Shown: piece by piece, positions 42,940 to 50,013 of the stretch
Position numbering within the stretch: position 1 is the stretch's first letter
How the letters are laid out: every line of letters begins with the position of its first letter
From: Thermomonas sp.
Lineage (GTDB): Bacteria; Pseudomonadota; Gammaproteobacteria; Xanthomonadales; Xanthomonadaceae
DNA length: 50,013 nt
Reading direction: 5' to 3'
Assembly: GCA_020692565.1 (NCBI GenBank)
Contig: JAIMKJ010000030.1
Coordinates: 1-50,013 of the forward strand
Notes under the pieces: model-generated
What the model saw: the letters and a program-made list of their open reading frames with translations, nothing else
Databases searched by the model: none
Told to the model about the DNA's origin: nothing
Translations under genes and position numbers: made by a program

Positions 42940-43424
42940 TGCTCCGTCGCCGGTGGTTGCGCCGCAGGCGGCGTCGTCCCCTGCGCGGGCGCGCCCTGCT
43001 CAGGGGCCGTCGCGATGCTGATCTGGCGGAAACCGAGCTGGCCCAGCGCATCCAGCGCGGTGACCACCGACTGGTGCGGCGTGCGCGCGTCGGCGCGCAA
43101 TACCACCGGACGCTTGCGGCTTTCGGAGTCGGCACCGTCGCCCGCCACTTCGACGATGGTGCGCTTCAGCGATTCGATATCGGTACGCAGCGCTTCGCGA
43201 TCCTGCACGAAATAGCGGCCCTCGGCGTTCACCAGCACGCTCAGCGCCTTCGACGAAGTCTCGCTGGGCTCGCCGTTCGCCTGCGGCAGCTGCAGCTTCA
43301 GCACCGAGCGCGCATCGAAGGTGGTGGTGACCACGAAGAAGATGATCAGGATCAGGATCACGTCGATCAGCGGCACCAGATTGATCTCGGGCTCGTCGTC
43401 GGCGCGGAAGTCGCGGATGCGCAT
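42936..43424 (-). CDS. exbD: biopolymer transport protein ExbD/TolR family
   Basis: The 162-residue protein has a short cytoplasmic N-terminus, one membrane helix with the conserved Asp in INLVPLIDVILILIIFFVVTT, and a periplasmic domain. The C-terminal 25 residues are Ala/Pro/Gln-rich. With ExbB it converts the proton gradient into mechanical work at the outer membrane. Instead of the short spacing expected between exbB and exbD, a roughly 265-bp inverted-repeat element lies directly before the start codon, so its own ribosome site must lie in the end of that element. Confidence 0.93.
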   Translation of the reverse strand: MRIRDFRADDEPEINLVPLIDVILILIIFFVVTTTFDARSVLKLQLPQANGEPSETSSKALSVLVNAEGRYFVQDREALRTDIESLKRTIVEVAGDGADSESRKRPVVLRADARTPHQSVVTALDALGQLGFRQISIATAPEQGAPAQGTTPPAAQPPATEQ

Positions 43425-43428
43425 ATTA

Positions 43429-43693
43429 GAGCCTGTTCATGGCATCCCCATGCGCCGCGCTGCCCCGGAAGGGCCGCAGTGCAAGGAGAAGTGAGGGAAT
43501 GGATGTCGATCCATGACCGAACGAGGACACGGCGCTGCGGCCCTTCCGGGGCAGCCCTGCGGGTTGCACCGCAAAGCCGCTCCGGGAGCCACGCGCCGCT
43601 TGACCAGACAGCCAGTCTGGCGCTGCGCGACGCGCGGCTCCCGGAGCGGCTTTGTGACGTAACGCGACGTATGGGGATGCCATGAACAGGCTC
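43429..43693. mobile_element. about 265-bp inverted-repeat element with nested hairpins between exbB and exbD
   Basis: The ends are a perfect inverted repeat of at least 23 bp: 43429-43451 begins GAGCCTGTTCATGGC and 43671-43693 is its exact complement. Inside are two further long perfect inverted repeats: 43461-43479 with 43535-43553 (19 bp, core CCCGGAAGGGCC), and 43573-43590 with 43636-43653 (18 bp, core GCTCCGGGAGC). A short CCAGAC/GTCTGG stem crowns the second arm, so the whole can fold as a two-armed cruciform on a common stem. No credible gene is inside. Flanks are TTA and TCA, close to a TNA-type target but not identical. A MITE derived from a DDE-type insertion sequence is the likeliest origin. 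Confidence 0.75.
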
Positions 43694-44359
43694 TCAGGTC
43701 CCGGAGACCGGCGGCGTGATGCCGCGCGCGCCGGCCGACATCGGTGCCGAGGCGCTGCGCGGGCCGTCCAGGGTGTCGAGCAACTGGATGGCTTCATGCT
43801 CCATATCGACGATGTAGCCGGCGATCCGTCCGCGGAAGTAGCGGTGGAACATCAGCGCCGGGATCGCCACGATCATGCCGGTGGCGGTACAGATCAGCGC
43901 CTTGCCGATGCCGCCGGCGAGCTGGTTCACGTCGCCCAGACCGCTGTCGAGGATGCCGAGGAACATCTGGATCATGCCGACCACGGTGCCGAACAGGCCC
44001 AGCAGCGGGCCAGCGGCGGCGATGGTACCCAGACTGTTCAGAAAACGCTCCATCCGGTGGACCAGATGGCGGCCGACATCCTCGATGCGCTCACGGATCT
44101 GGTCGCGCGGCCGGTTGCGGACATCCAGCGCGGCAGCCAGCAGCGCCCCCAGCGGCGAGGTACGGCGCAGCGAATCGATGTGGGTGGGATCGAGATTGCC
44201 GCGCGCCGCCCAGGCCCGGACCTCAGCGCCCAGCCCCGGCGGCAGCACGGTCTTGCGACGCAGACTCCAGAACCGCTCCAGGATGATGCCCAGCGCCACG
44301 ACCGTCAGCAGCAGCAGGGGAATCATCGGCCAACCACCCGCCTTGACCAGTTCCAGCAC
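43694..44359 (-). CDS. exbB: biopolymer transport protein ExbB/TolQ family
   Basis: The 221-residue protein has three membrane helices: GGWPMIPLLLLTVVALGIILERFW, LGTIAAAGPLLGLFGTVVGMI and AGGIGKALICTATGMIVAIPALMFH. The GLFGTV motif is the hallmark of MotA/TolQ/ExbB proton-channel proteins. It follows comEC by 36 bases. Its stop codon abuts the inverted-repeat element that separates it from exbD. Confidence 0.93.
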   Translation of the reverse strand: MLELVKAGGWPMIPLLLLTVVALGIILERFWSLRRKTVLPPGLGAEVRAWAARGNLDPTHIDSLRRTSPLGALLAAALDVRNRPRDQIRERIEDVGRHLVHRMERFLNSLGTIAAAGPLLGLFGTVVGMIQMFLGILDSGLGDVNQLAGGIGKALICTATGMIVAIPALMFHRYFRGRIAGYIVDMEHEAIQLLDTLDGPRSASAPMSAGARGITPPVSGT

Positions 44360-44395
44360 GTCGCATCCTCCGGCCCGCGGCCGCGTAAGTTGAAG

Positions 44396-46753
44396 TCATT
44401 CAGGGGGATAGGATAACTGAGCCGCCCTCGCCTGCCTGCCGACCGCGTCCCACAGCCGACGATGACGACTGCGCTCGCTCTGCACGGCCACGCCGTCCTG
44501 CCCGATCCTCAGCCGCAACGCACCGGCCTCCGCCGTCACCGGCGTGTCGGCGCCATGATGCCGCCACAGATCCACCACCTGCGGCTTCGGATGCTTGAAC
44601 CGGTTGCCATAACCGGCCGAGATCGGCGCCCAGCGCGCGCCGGTGGCAGCGACGAAGCCGGGATCCGACGACCCCTGACTACCATGATGCGCGACCAGCA
44701 CGACCTCCGCCCGCACCGCGACCGGATCGCGGCGCAGCAGGTCGCGCTCGATCACGTGACCGATGTCGCCGGTCAGCAGGGCCGCGCCGTGCAGGGTTTC
44801 GATCCGCAGCACGCAGCTCGATTCATTGCGCAGATACGGAAAATGCGGCGGTGGGTGCAGGAAGCGGAAGCGGACGCCGTCCCAGGTCCAGGCGTGTCCG
44901 GCGCGGCAGGTCTTCAGATCAGGAATTTTCGCGTCCAGCCCACTGGCCTCGGGCGCAAAGCGCTGCCCGATCGAAAACACATCGGCCACCGAGGCATAGC
45001 CGCCGGCATGATCGTTGTCGCTGTGGCTCAACACTGCGGCGTCGAGCGTCCGCACGCCCAACGCCCGCAGCGCGGGCACGACGGCGCGTTCGCCGGCGTC
45101 GAATCCTTCGGGGATGGCCGGCCCCATGTCGTACAAGACTGCGTGGTTCGCGGTGCGCACCAGGACCGACAGCCCCTGTCCGACGTCGAAGATCACCAGT
45201 TCGGCCTCGCCATGACGCGGCAGCTCGCGGTCCGGCCACAGCAGCGGTAGCCACAGCAGCAGCGTCAACGGTTTCCCGGGCATGCCACGCGGGAGCAGGC
45301 ACCAGAACGCGGCCAACAGCGCGAGCGGCAGTGCGAACCACGGCGGCTCCGGCAACCACCACAGCGCCATCGGGCTGTCGCCGAGCCACCCGAACAACGA
45401 CCAGCTCGGATCGAACACCATCGCCGCCAATCGCCATATCGGGCCGCCCCAACCGGCATGCAAAGTTTCCAGCCCGGTGCCGATCAGCGACAACGGCACG
45501 ACCAGCAGGCTCCACCACGGAATCGCCAGCAGATTCGCCAACGGCCCCGCCAGCGACGCCTGGCCGAACAGCACCACCGTCAACGGCAACAATCCCACCG
45601 TCGACACGCCCTGGGCCGCCAGCAATGCGCGCAGCGGATGTTGGCCGCCCTGCGGCAGGCACCACAGCAGCCAGGCCACACCGCAGAAACTCAACCAGAA
45701 ACCCGCCGTCAGTACGGACAAGGGATCGACCGACAGGATCGCGATCATCGCCAGCGACAGCGCATCGACCGGCCGCCAGCCCCGGCGCGACAGACACGCC
45801 ACCGCAACGACCGCGATCATCAGTACCGTGCGCACGGTCGGCAGCGCGAAACCCGCCAACGCGGCGTACACCACCGCACCGGAGAACGCCGCAAGCACCG
45901 TCGCCTGCGGCCGCGGCACGCGGCGACCCAACACGGGACAGCACCACCACAGCGCGCGCATCAGCAAAGCGAAGAATCCCGCAACCAGACCGACGTGAAA
46001 GCCGGAGATCGCGATGAGATGCGTCAGCCCGGTCGCGCGCAACCGCGCCCAGTCGGCATCGTCCAGCGCGCGCGTGTCGCCCAGCGCGAGCGCGCGCACG
46101 AAGCGCGAAGACGGCTGCGGTACCTTATCGGCGATGCGCGCCGACATGCTTTCTCGCCACGCATCGATCCCACGAGGCCCTGCCAGCTCATGCGCGAACT
46201 GGGGATTGCGCACATAGCCGGTCGCCACGATCCGTTCGACCAGCGCGTGCTTTTCGCCATCGACGCCGCCGGGATTGCGCAACCCGCGCGGCGCACGAAG
46301 CTTCGCCGACAGCGACCAGCGGCTGCCCGCTGCGATACGCAAGCGCGGCGCATCCGTCGGCCTGCGGTCGACATCGAAATCGTCGTACCACGCCAACCGC
46401 ACCCGCCGCCCGCGCAGCGCTTCAGGCTGCGACAATGCATCGTCGACCTTCAACACGAATCGCGTCCGTCGCGTCTCATGCAGCGGAAGTTCGATGACAG
46501 TGCCGATCAACTCCGCCTGTCGATGCTCCAGCGCCACGGGCAACTGCCGTTCCAGCGCAAACGAAGCGTGGACAGCGGCGAGAACGAAACCCAGCGCCAC
46601 AATGGCGACATGTCGCCACGTGCCAGGTTTCGACGCAGCGATCGCCGCCATCGCGGCAACGCAACCGGTCAGCCCGATCCCCGGGGGCGATGGCAGCCAG
46701 AGACATGCCATCACGCCCGATAACAATGCCAACGCGAAACGCAGATCGAGCAT
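44396..46753 (-). CDS. comEC: DNA-uptake channel protein ComEC/Rec2
   Basis: From the ATG at 46753 (MLDLRFALALLSG) the protein has about 785 residues. An N-terminal membrane and OB-fold part is followed by the competence domain (LTHLIAISGFHVGLVAGFF, a clear family motif) with many helices. The C-terminal metallo-beta-lactamase-like domain has VIFDVGQGLSVLVR, LSHSDNDHAGG, LTGDIG and LVAHHGSQGSSD. It moves single-stranded DNA across the inner membrane during transformation. The intI stop lies only 7 bases upstream on the same strand. exbB follows after 36 bases. Confidence 0.94.
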   Translation of the reverse strand: MLDLRFALALLSGVMACLWLPSPPGIGLTGCVAAMAAIAASKPGTWRHVAIVALGFVLAAVHASFALERQLPVALEHRQAELIGTVIELPLHETRRTRFVLKVDDALSQPEALRGRRVRLAWYDDFDVDRRPTDAPRLRIAAGSRWSLSAKLRAPRGLRNPGGVDGEKHALVERIVATGYVRNPQFAHELAGPRGIDAWRESMSARIADKVPQPSSRFVRALALGDTRALDDADWARLRATGLTHLIAISGFHVGLVAGFFALLMRALWWCCPVLGRRVPRPQATVLAAFSGAVVYAALAGFALPTVRTVLMIAVVAVACLSRRGWRPVDALSLAMIAILSVDPLSVLTAGFWLSFCGVAWLLWCLPQGGQHPLRALLAAQGVSTVGLLPLTVVLFGQASLAGPLANLLAIPWWSLLVVPLSLIGTGLETLHAGWGGPIWRLAAMVFDPSWSLFGWLGDSPMALWWLPEPPWFALPLALLAAFWCLLPRGMPGKPLTLLLWLPLLWPDRELPRHGEAELVIFDVGQGLSVLVRTANHAVLYDMGPAIPEGFDAGERAVVPALRALGVRTLDAAVLSHSDNDHAGGYASVADVFSIGQRFAPEASGLDAKIPDLKTCRAGHAWTWDGVRFRFLHPPPHFPYLRNESSCVLRIETLHGAALLTGDIGHVIERDLLRRDPVAVRAEVVLVAHHGSQGSSDPGFVAATGARWAPISAGYGNRFKHPKPQVVDLWRHHGADTPVTAEAGALRLRIGQDGVAVQSERSRHRRLWDAVGRQARAAQLSYPPE

Positions 46754-46760
46754 GACGACC

Positions 46761-47774
46761 TCAGCGATCAAGCGGGCTGAGCACACCGCCCGCACCGCGA
46801 TTCAAAACGTGGGTATAGATCTGCGTGGTCGCGACATCCTTGTGCCCCAGCAACGCCTGGATCGTGCGCAGATCGGCACCGAATTCCAGCAGATGCGTCG
46901 CGAAACTGTGCCGCAGCACATGCGGCGTCACCGGCTTGTCGATACCGGCGCGCATGCGCGCCACCCTGATCGCACGCTGCAGGATCGCTTCATCGACGTG
47001 ATGCCGCCGGCTTGCGCCGCTGCGCGGGTCGATGGACCGGGAACGCGCAGGAAACACATATTGCCAAGCGAATTCGCGTTCGGCGTTCGGATACTTTCGC
47101 GACAGCGCATGCGGCAACCAGACCGCACCGTAGCCTTCTGCGACATCCTGCACATGCAGAATCCGCACGCGCTCGACCGCCGATTTCAGCCGATCACGCA
47201 CGGTCTCCGGCAACGGTACCTGCCGATCCTTCGCACCTTTTCCGTCACGAACAGTGATCTGGCGGCGCTCGAAATCGACATCCTTGATCCGTAAGCGCAT
47301 GCATTCCATCAACCGCATCCCTGTGCCATACAACAACGCCGCCATCAGCCAGACTTCGCCATCGATCATCGTCAGCAGACGCTCGACCTCTGCCCGCGAC
47401 AACACCACCGGCAACCGCTGCGGACGCTTCGCACGCGTCACGCCTTCCATCCACGGCAGATCAAGCCCCAGCACCTCTCGATACAGAAACAACAGCGCGG
47501 ACAACGCCTGATTCTGCGTGCTTGCGGCCACATTGACGCGCACAGCCAGATCGGTCAGGAATGTCTCGACCTCATGCGCCCCCAGTTCGCACGGATGACG
47601 CATGCCGTTGGTCAACACGAAACGCCGGATCCATCCAACATAGGCACGCTCGGTACGCACGCTGTAATTGAGTCGACGGCATCGCGCCCGCACTTGATCC
47701 AACAATTTGGGCGGGCTCCCCCCGCGCCCAGCTTTTGGAGCCGATACCACCCTGTCTGCGTGGCGGTACGACAT
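46761..47774 (-). CDS. intI: integron integrase
   Basis: The ATG at 47774 follows AGGAG by 6 bases, giving 337 residues; the frame extends 27 codons further without support. It is a tyrosine recombinase with catalytic residues Arg154 ([11 protein letters not shown]), His285 and Arg288 ([13 protein letters not shown]), His311 ([10 protein letters not shown]) and Tyr320. The integron-specific extra domain is present: [20 protein letters not shown] and [11 protein letters not shown] (about 220-259). IntI enzymes insert cassettes at attI and excise them from folded attC sites. No frameshift or missing residue is seen, so it should be active. It is co-directional with comEC and divergent from the cassette array. 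Confidence 0.95.
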   Translation of the reverse strand: MSYRHADRVVSAPKAGRGGSPPKLLDQVRARCRRLNYSVRTERAYVGWIRRFVLTNGMRHPCELGAHEVETFLTDLAVRVNVAASTQNQALSALLFLYREVLGLDLPWMEGVTRAKRPQRLPVVLSRAEVERLLTMIDGEVWLMAALLYGTGMRLMECMRLRIKDVDFERRQITVRDGKGAKDRQVPLPETVRDRLKSAVERVRILHVQDVAEGYGAVWLPHALSRKYPNAEREFAWQYVFPARSRSIDPRSGASRRHHVDEAILQRAIRVARMRAGIDKPVTPHVLRHSFATHLLEFGADLRTIQALLGHKDVATTQIYTHVLNRGAGGVLSPLDR

Positions 47775-47870
47775 ACCGCTCTCCTGATGGGACATAGAGA
47801 GTGCAAGGTAAGGCGTCAGGCCACCGCATAAAATCAGGGAAGCTCTTGATCCCATGTAGGTTTTTTCTGA

Positions 47871-47940
47871 TTGACAGACCCGATCACACGGGATCAGTAT
47901 TCTTTACCGCCCCGTATTTGGGGTCGACTAAGCGTTAGGC
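47871..47940 (+). other. attI recombination region of the integron
   Basis: The core site GTTAGGC (47934-47940) marks the junction with the first cassette, with cleavage expected between G47934 and T47935. The 65 bases before it, next to intI, would be attI. They contain TTGACA at 47871-47876 with CAGTAT after 18 bases, a weak candidate for the cassette promoter Pc, and a small CCCC/GGGG hairpin at 47910-47923. The exact left limit of attI cannot be fixed from sequence. Confidence 0.7.
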
Positions 47941-48353
47941 GGCGGAAAAGCAATTGGCAATTAGTTGTTCGTCGCGGCAAAGCTATCGGCTTCGGCCTGT
48001 ATTGCTCTTCGGACAGGTTCTCGGCCCGTTTGCTCTTCGGTCAATTCTGTCTGGCGCGCTCGCACTCTGCATGCGTTGCGCTTACCGACTTCGGTGCCAA
48101 TGATTGGCTTGCGGTCGGTTTATTCACTCCAGATACGGTCACTTCGGTGACGGCCGGCGGAAAGTTCGCGGGGCGCGCTCAAGCATTCTGGCTTCGGTTT
48201 TCGGCAAGCTCGTCAAAGCTTTACCCTCGCCGGCATCCTGCCCGCCTAACAAGTCATTCAAGCCGACGCCGTGTCTCGGCTTCGTTGAAACTTCCGGGCG
48301 TGCAGGCAATACTCGCTCCCATCCGTCGCGTTCGGCGCGGCTTAATTCCGGCG
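47935..48353 (+). other. integron cassette 1, no convincing gene
   Basis: The cassette is bounded by GTTAGGC at 47934 and at 48353 and ends with its own attC. No reading frame with a usual start and a ribosome site fills it. The best short frame on the plus strand starts at a TTG (47954) and would give 49 residues ending at 48103, which I do not call a gene. TTGCTCTTCGG occurs twice, at 48002 and 48030. It may be a non-coding cassette, carry a promoter, or hold a decayed gene. Confidence 0.65.
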
Positions 48354-48359
48354 TTAGGC
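48244..48359 (+). repeat. attC site 1
   Basis: The site starts with GCCTAAC (48244-48250) and ends with GTTAGGC (48353-48359), 116 bp, with the inner boxes CAAGCCGAC and GGCTTAATTCC-type sequence near the ends. It differs more from the other three sites than they do from each other, mainly in the central part (TTGAAACTTCCGGGCG and following). Confidence 0.85.
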
Positions 48360-48379
48360 CGCTCATGGAGCATTTGGAG

Positions 48380-48757
48380 ATGCCAAAATTCTTCATCCCA
48401 AACCAATCGATCGATGATCAAGAGAGCGTTTATGCTCAGCTTGCCAAGTCGGTTTCAGTTGCTATGCCACTACCTGGAAAACGCATCTACTCGATCCGCT
48501 TCAAGCATAACGGCGTTGACTGGACTGCAACGGTCGGAGAGACACTGACCGGAAAAAGTACGAAGACCGTGGGCCGCGGAATGAGCAAACGTGAGGTTTC
48601 ATCGCCGGTATCTGACACCGCGCTAGTGATGGCTATCCTCAGCGGCAATCCATTCTTCGTTTTCACAGACAGCGGCCTTGCCCAAGGTTCGCGCTCTGGG
48701 TGGCAAAATCCTTTCATGGCAGGCATTCCAAATTCGGTGTCCTACTTTCACGGCTGA
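48380..48757 (+). CDS. cassette 2 protein of unknown function
   Basis: The 125-residue protein starts at the ATG at 48380, with GGAG 9 bases upstream; an alternative ATG at 48365 in the same frame would add five residues. It begins MPKFFIPNQSIDDQESVYAQLAK and continues with YSIRFKHNGVDWTATVGETL, VSDTALVMAILSGNPFFVFT and NPFMAGIPNSVSYFHG. It has no signal peptide or membrane helix. I recognise no family; the alternating pattern suggests a small alpha/beta fold. It is an integron gene cassette, so it was probably acquired. Confidence 0.75.
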   Translation: MPKFFIPNQSIDDQESVYAQLAKSVSVAMPLPGKRIYSIRFKHNGVDWTATVGETLTGKSTKTVGRGMSKREVSSPVSDTALVMAILSGNPFFVFTDSGLAQGSRSGWQNPFMAGIPNSVSYFHG

Positions 48758-48760
48758 GCG

Positions 48761-48872
48761 GCCTAACAATTCGTTCAAGCCGACCCCGCATCGTGGCGTC
48801 GCCCGCGTGCCTACGCTACGCTAGCACGCAGTCGCCGCCCCGCTGCGGGGCGGCTTAACTCAGGCGTTAGGC
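48761..48872 (+). repeat. attC site 2
   Basis: The 112-bp site starts GCCTAAC (48761-48767) and ends GTTAGGC (48866-48872). It begins CAATTCGTTCAAGCCGACCCCG and closes with GGGGCGGCTTAACTCAGGC, which pair to form the folded recombination substrate. TACGCTACGCTAGCACGC lies at the tip. It is nearly identical to sites 3 and 4. Confidence 0.93.
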
Positions 48873-48889
48873 CTCATGGAGACACACCG

Positions 48890-49411
48890 ATGACGGATAG
48901 TGAACACGGCTATAAATGGTGGCTGCGTTACGTTATCGTCCCCATTATTGGCAGTGGCGGTATCATTGCGCTACTAATTGCAGTAATAGGCAGGCCAGCA
49001 CCTGAACCTCCGAGCCTCCCTCCAGCCATACCCTCATCTGTTTCACAATCTACGGTCCCCGCCGCAACCGTATCAGTTACCAATGTCACGCTCGGATCGC
49101 ATTTGGACTCACAGTTTCGTACACCTGTTCCAAAAGAAATCTTTAATCCTACTGATACAATAGTTGTTCATATAACTACTAATGCTACTGGTGATGAGCC
49201 AGTAACTGGGACAATTGGCGTTCTTCTTACCTATGGTGAAGGTGATGCCCGTCAAGCAGTCGCTGACGATAGCCGTGAACTTTTTTTCAATGGTGATGGG
49301 CAGACAGCCTTTCATTTTTCAAAACCGGATACATGGCCGGCTGGCTTATACCAGGCAGAAGTTTTTCTAAATGGCAGTAGCGTCAACAAGACATCACTCA
49401 CAGTCAGGTGA
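48890..49411 (+). CDS. cassette 3 membrane-anchored protein with beta-sandwich-like domain
   Basis: The 173-residue protein has an N-terminal membrane anchor (YVIVPIIGSGGIIALLIAVIG), a Pro/Ser/Thr-rich stalk (PEPPSLPPAIPSSVSQS) and an outer domain of about 100 residues. That domain has the strand pattern of an immunoglobulin-like sandwich (FNPTDTIVVHITTNATGDEPVTGTIGVLLTY, WPAGLYQAEVFLNGSSVNKTSLTVR). Base composition is clearly lower in GC than the chromosome, in line with acquisition as a cassette. Function unknown; a surface or periplasm-facing binding role is inference. Confidence 0.75.
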   Translation: MTDSEHGYKWWLRYVIVPIIGSGGIIALLIAVIGRPAPEPPSLPPAIPSSVSQSTVPAATVSVTNVTLGSHLDSQFRTPVPKEIFNPTDTIVVHITTNATGDEPVTGTIGVLLTYGEGDARQAVADDSRELFFNGDGQTAFHFSKPDTWPAGLYQAEVFLNGSSVNKTSLTVR

Positions 49412-49412
49412 G

Positions 49413-49524
49413 GCCTAACAATTCGTTCAAGCCGACCCCGCATCGTGGCGTCGGCCACGTGCCTGCGCTACGCTAGCACGCGTCCGCCACCCCGCTGCGG
49501 GGCGGCTTAACTCAGGCGTTAGGC
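49413..49524 (+). repeat. attC site 3
   Basis: The 112-bp site starts GCCTAAC (49413-49419), directly after the preceding stop codon, and ends GTTAGGC (49518-49524). Outer arms are the same as in site 2; a few substitutions occur in the tip region (CGGCCACGTGCCTGCGC). Confidence 0.93.
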
Positions 49525-49545
49525 CACAAAATCAAGGAGTGTCAC

Positions 49546-49920
49546 GTGAGAAAGGTTCTTGCACTGCTTTGCCTGTCAATAGCCTTGGTTTCATTCAATG
49601 CCCAGGCTGGTAAAAAGAGCGATAACGGTGTCTATCGGCCTACGATGGCTACGCTCCCAAAGTCATATCTGAAAAAATTTCCGCTGAACAAAGCAACCAC
49701 AGATGAAATAATTCAGTTCGTGGGTACTCCAGACAAAACATTCAGCCTCGGCGGCTCTGATTTCATGACCATAAATATTGCCCCAAAGACTGGCAACGGA
49801 ATCATTGAATACACATTCGAGATCAAAGATGGTGTCGTAGTAAACGTCACATACCTAAACTCCGGCAACTTCTTTGGCGTGACACAAAGAGAGTCTGCTA
49901 AAGAATTGCAACTGCCGTGA
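49546..49920 (+). CDS. cassette 4 secreted protein, possibly BamE-like fold
   Basis: The 124-residue protein starts with GTG after AAGGAG and has a signal peptide (VLALLCLSIALVSFNAQA-GKK). The mature part, YLKKFPLNKATTDEIIQFVGTPDKTFSLGGSDFMTINI and IEYTFEIKDGVVVNVTYLNSGNFFG, resembles the small SmpA/BamE-type fold: helix with a G-x-P-D turn, then strands with a closing F-x-x-G-V-V segment. There is no lipobox Cys, so it would be soluble in the periplasm. The fold match is by eye and tentative. Lower GC content again fits a recent cassette. Confidence 0.75.
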   Translation: MRKVLALLCLSIALVSFNAQAGKKSDNGVYRPTMATLPKSYLKKFPLNKATTDEIIQFVGTPDKTFSLGGSDFMTINIAPKTGNGIIEYTFEIKDGVVVNVTYLNSGNFFGVTQRESAKELQLP

Positions 49921-49932
49921 TGCGGGTTTGCG

Positions 49933-50013
49933 GCCTAACAATTCGTTCAAGCCGACCCCGTGTCGTGGCGTCAGCCGCGTGCACACGCTACGCTAGCACG
50001 CGTCCGCCGCCCC
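49933..50013 (+). repeat. attC site 4, cut by the window end
   Basis: The site starts GCCTAAC (49933-49939) and follows sites 2 and 3 closely (CAATTCGTTCAAGCCGACCCCG, then ACGCTACGCTAGCACGCGTCC). The closing arm and GTTAGGC lie outside the window, so the array continues to the right. Confidence 0.88.

Noticed and set aside
43426..43797. 123-codon minus-strand frame within the exbB-exbD element
   Set aside because: It consists mostly of inverted-repeat sequence and the end of exbB in another frame, with no motif.
48104..48379. Extension of the cassette 2 gene back into cassette 1
   Set aside because: The frame would read through attC 1 (PPNKSFKPTPC... is the usual translation of an attC), so it crosses a cassette border.
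47935..50013. Antibiotic resistance genes in the integron cassettes
   Set aside because: None of the three cassette proteins resembles a known resistance family, and the array looks like a resident chromosomal one.

Overview
The window looks like the chromosome of a member of the Lysobacteraceae/Xanthomonadaceae (Lysobacter, Luteimonas or Xanthomonas-like gammaproteobacterium). The basis is the high GC content, the order comEC-exbB-exbD-msbA-lpxK-kdsB, the uvrC-pgsA-tRNA-Gly-tRNA-Cys block, a VirB/VirD4 system of the Xanthomonadales type, and a chromosomal integron whose cassettes share near-identical attC sites. I cannot name genus or species from sequence alone.

Layout. 1-2.2 kb: 3' part of rluB, a cysteine dioxygenase and tRNA-Leu(CAA). 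2.3-14 kb: an accessory region with a decayed IS3-type transposase, four tandem secreted DUF4189 proteins (one frameshifted) and a type IV secretion block. virB1-virB6 run leftwards and virD4 runs divergently to the right. The core-complex genes virB7-virB11 are not in the window. 14-30 kb: mostly ordinary chromosomal genes: a secreted amidohydrolase, a SemiSWEET-like protein, an XRE/membrane-protein operon with a clear promoter-operator, a split spermidine synthase-like pair, a CnoX/YbbN-like thioredoxin-TPR protein, a Ser/Thr kinase fused to a sulfatase-modifying-factor-like domain, YhhQ, a DUF885 peptidase-like protein and an FMN-dependent glutamate synthase-family protein.

29.6-34.5 kb: the tRNA cluster that in E. 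coli reads uvrC-pgsA-glyW-cysT-leuZ is split here. tRNA-Gly and tRNA-Cys follow pgsA, but tRNA-Leu(TAA) lies about 4.7 kb further on. The intervening segment carries two adjacent proteins that each contain two CsrA-like units in one chain, a divergent regulator with an apparently inactive S24-like domain, a MASE1 membrane protein with a decayed kinase domain, and a small secreted protein. The two-unit CsrA pair is, to me, the most interesting content of the window.

34.5-46.8 kb: housekeeping genes on the minus strand: pgsA, uvrC, an NHL-repeat protein, a low-molecular-weight tyrosine phosphatase, kdsB, lpxK, msbA, exbD, exbB and comEC, which cover lipid A/LPS precursor synthesis and export, energy transduction, DNA repair and DNA uptake. 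A roughly 265-bp element with long terminal inverted repeats and nested hairpins sits exactly between exbB and exbD. 46.8-50 kb: an integron. intI lies only 7 bp upstream of comEC and in the same direction. On the other side are attI and at least four cassettes; three carry short orphan genes and the first has no convincing gene. The array continues past the right edge.
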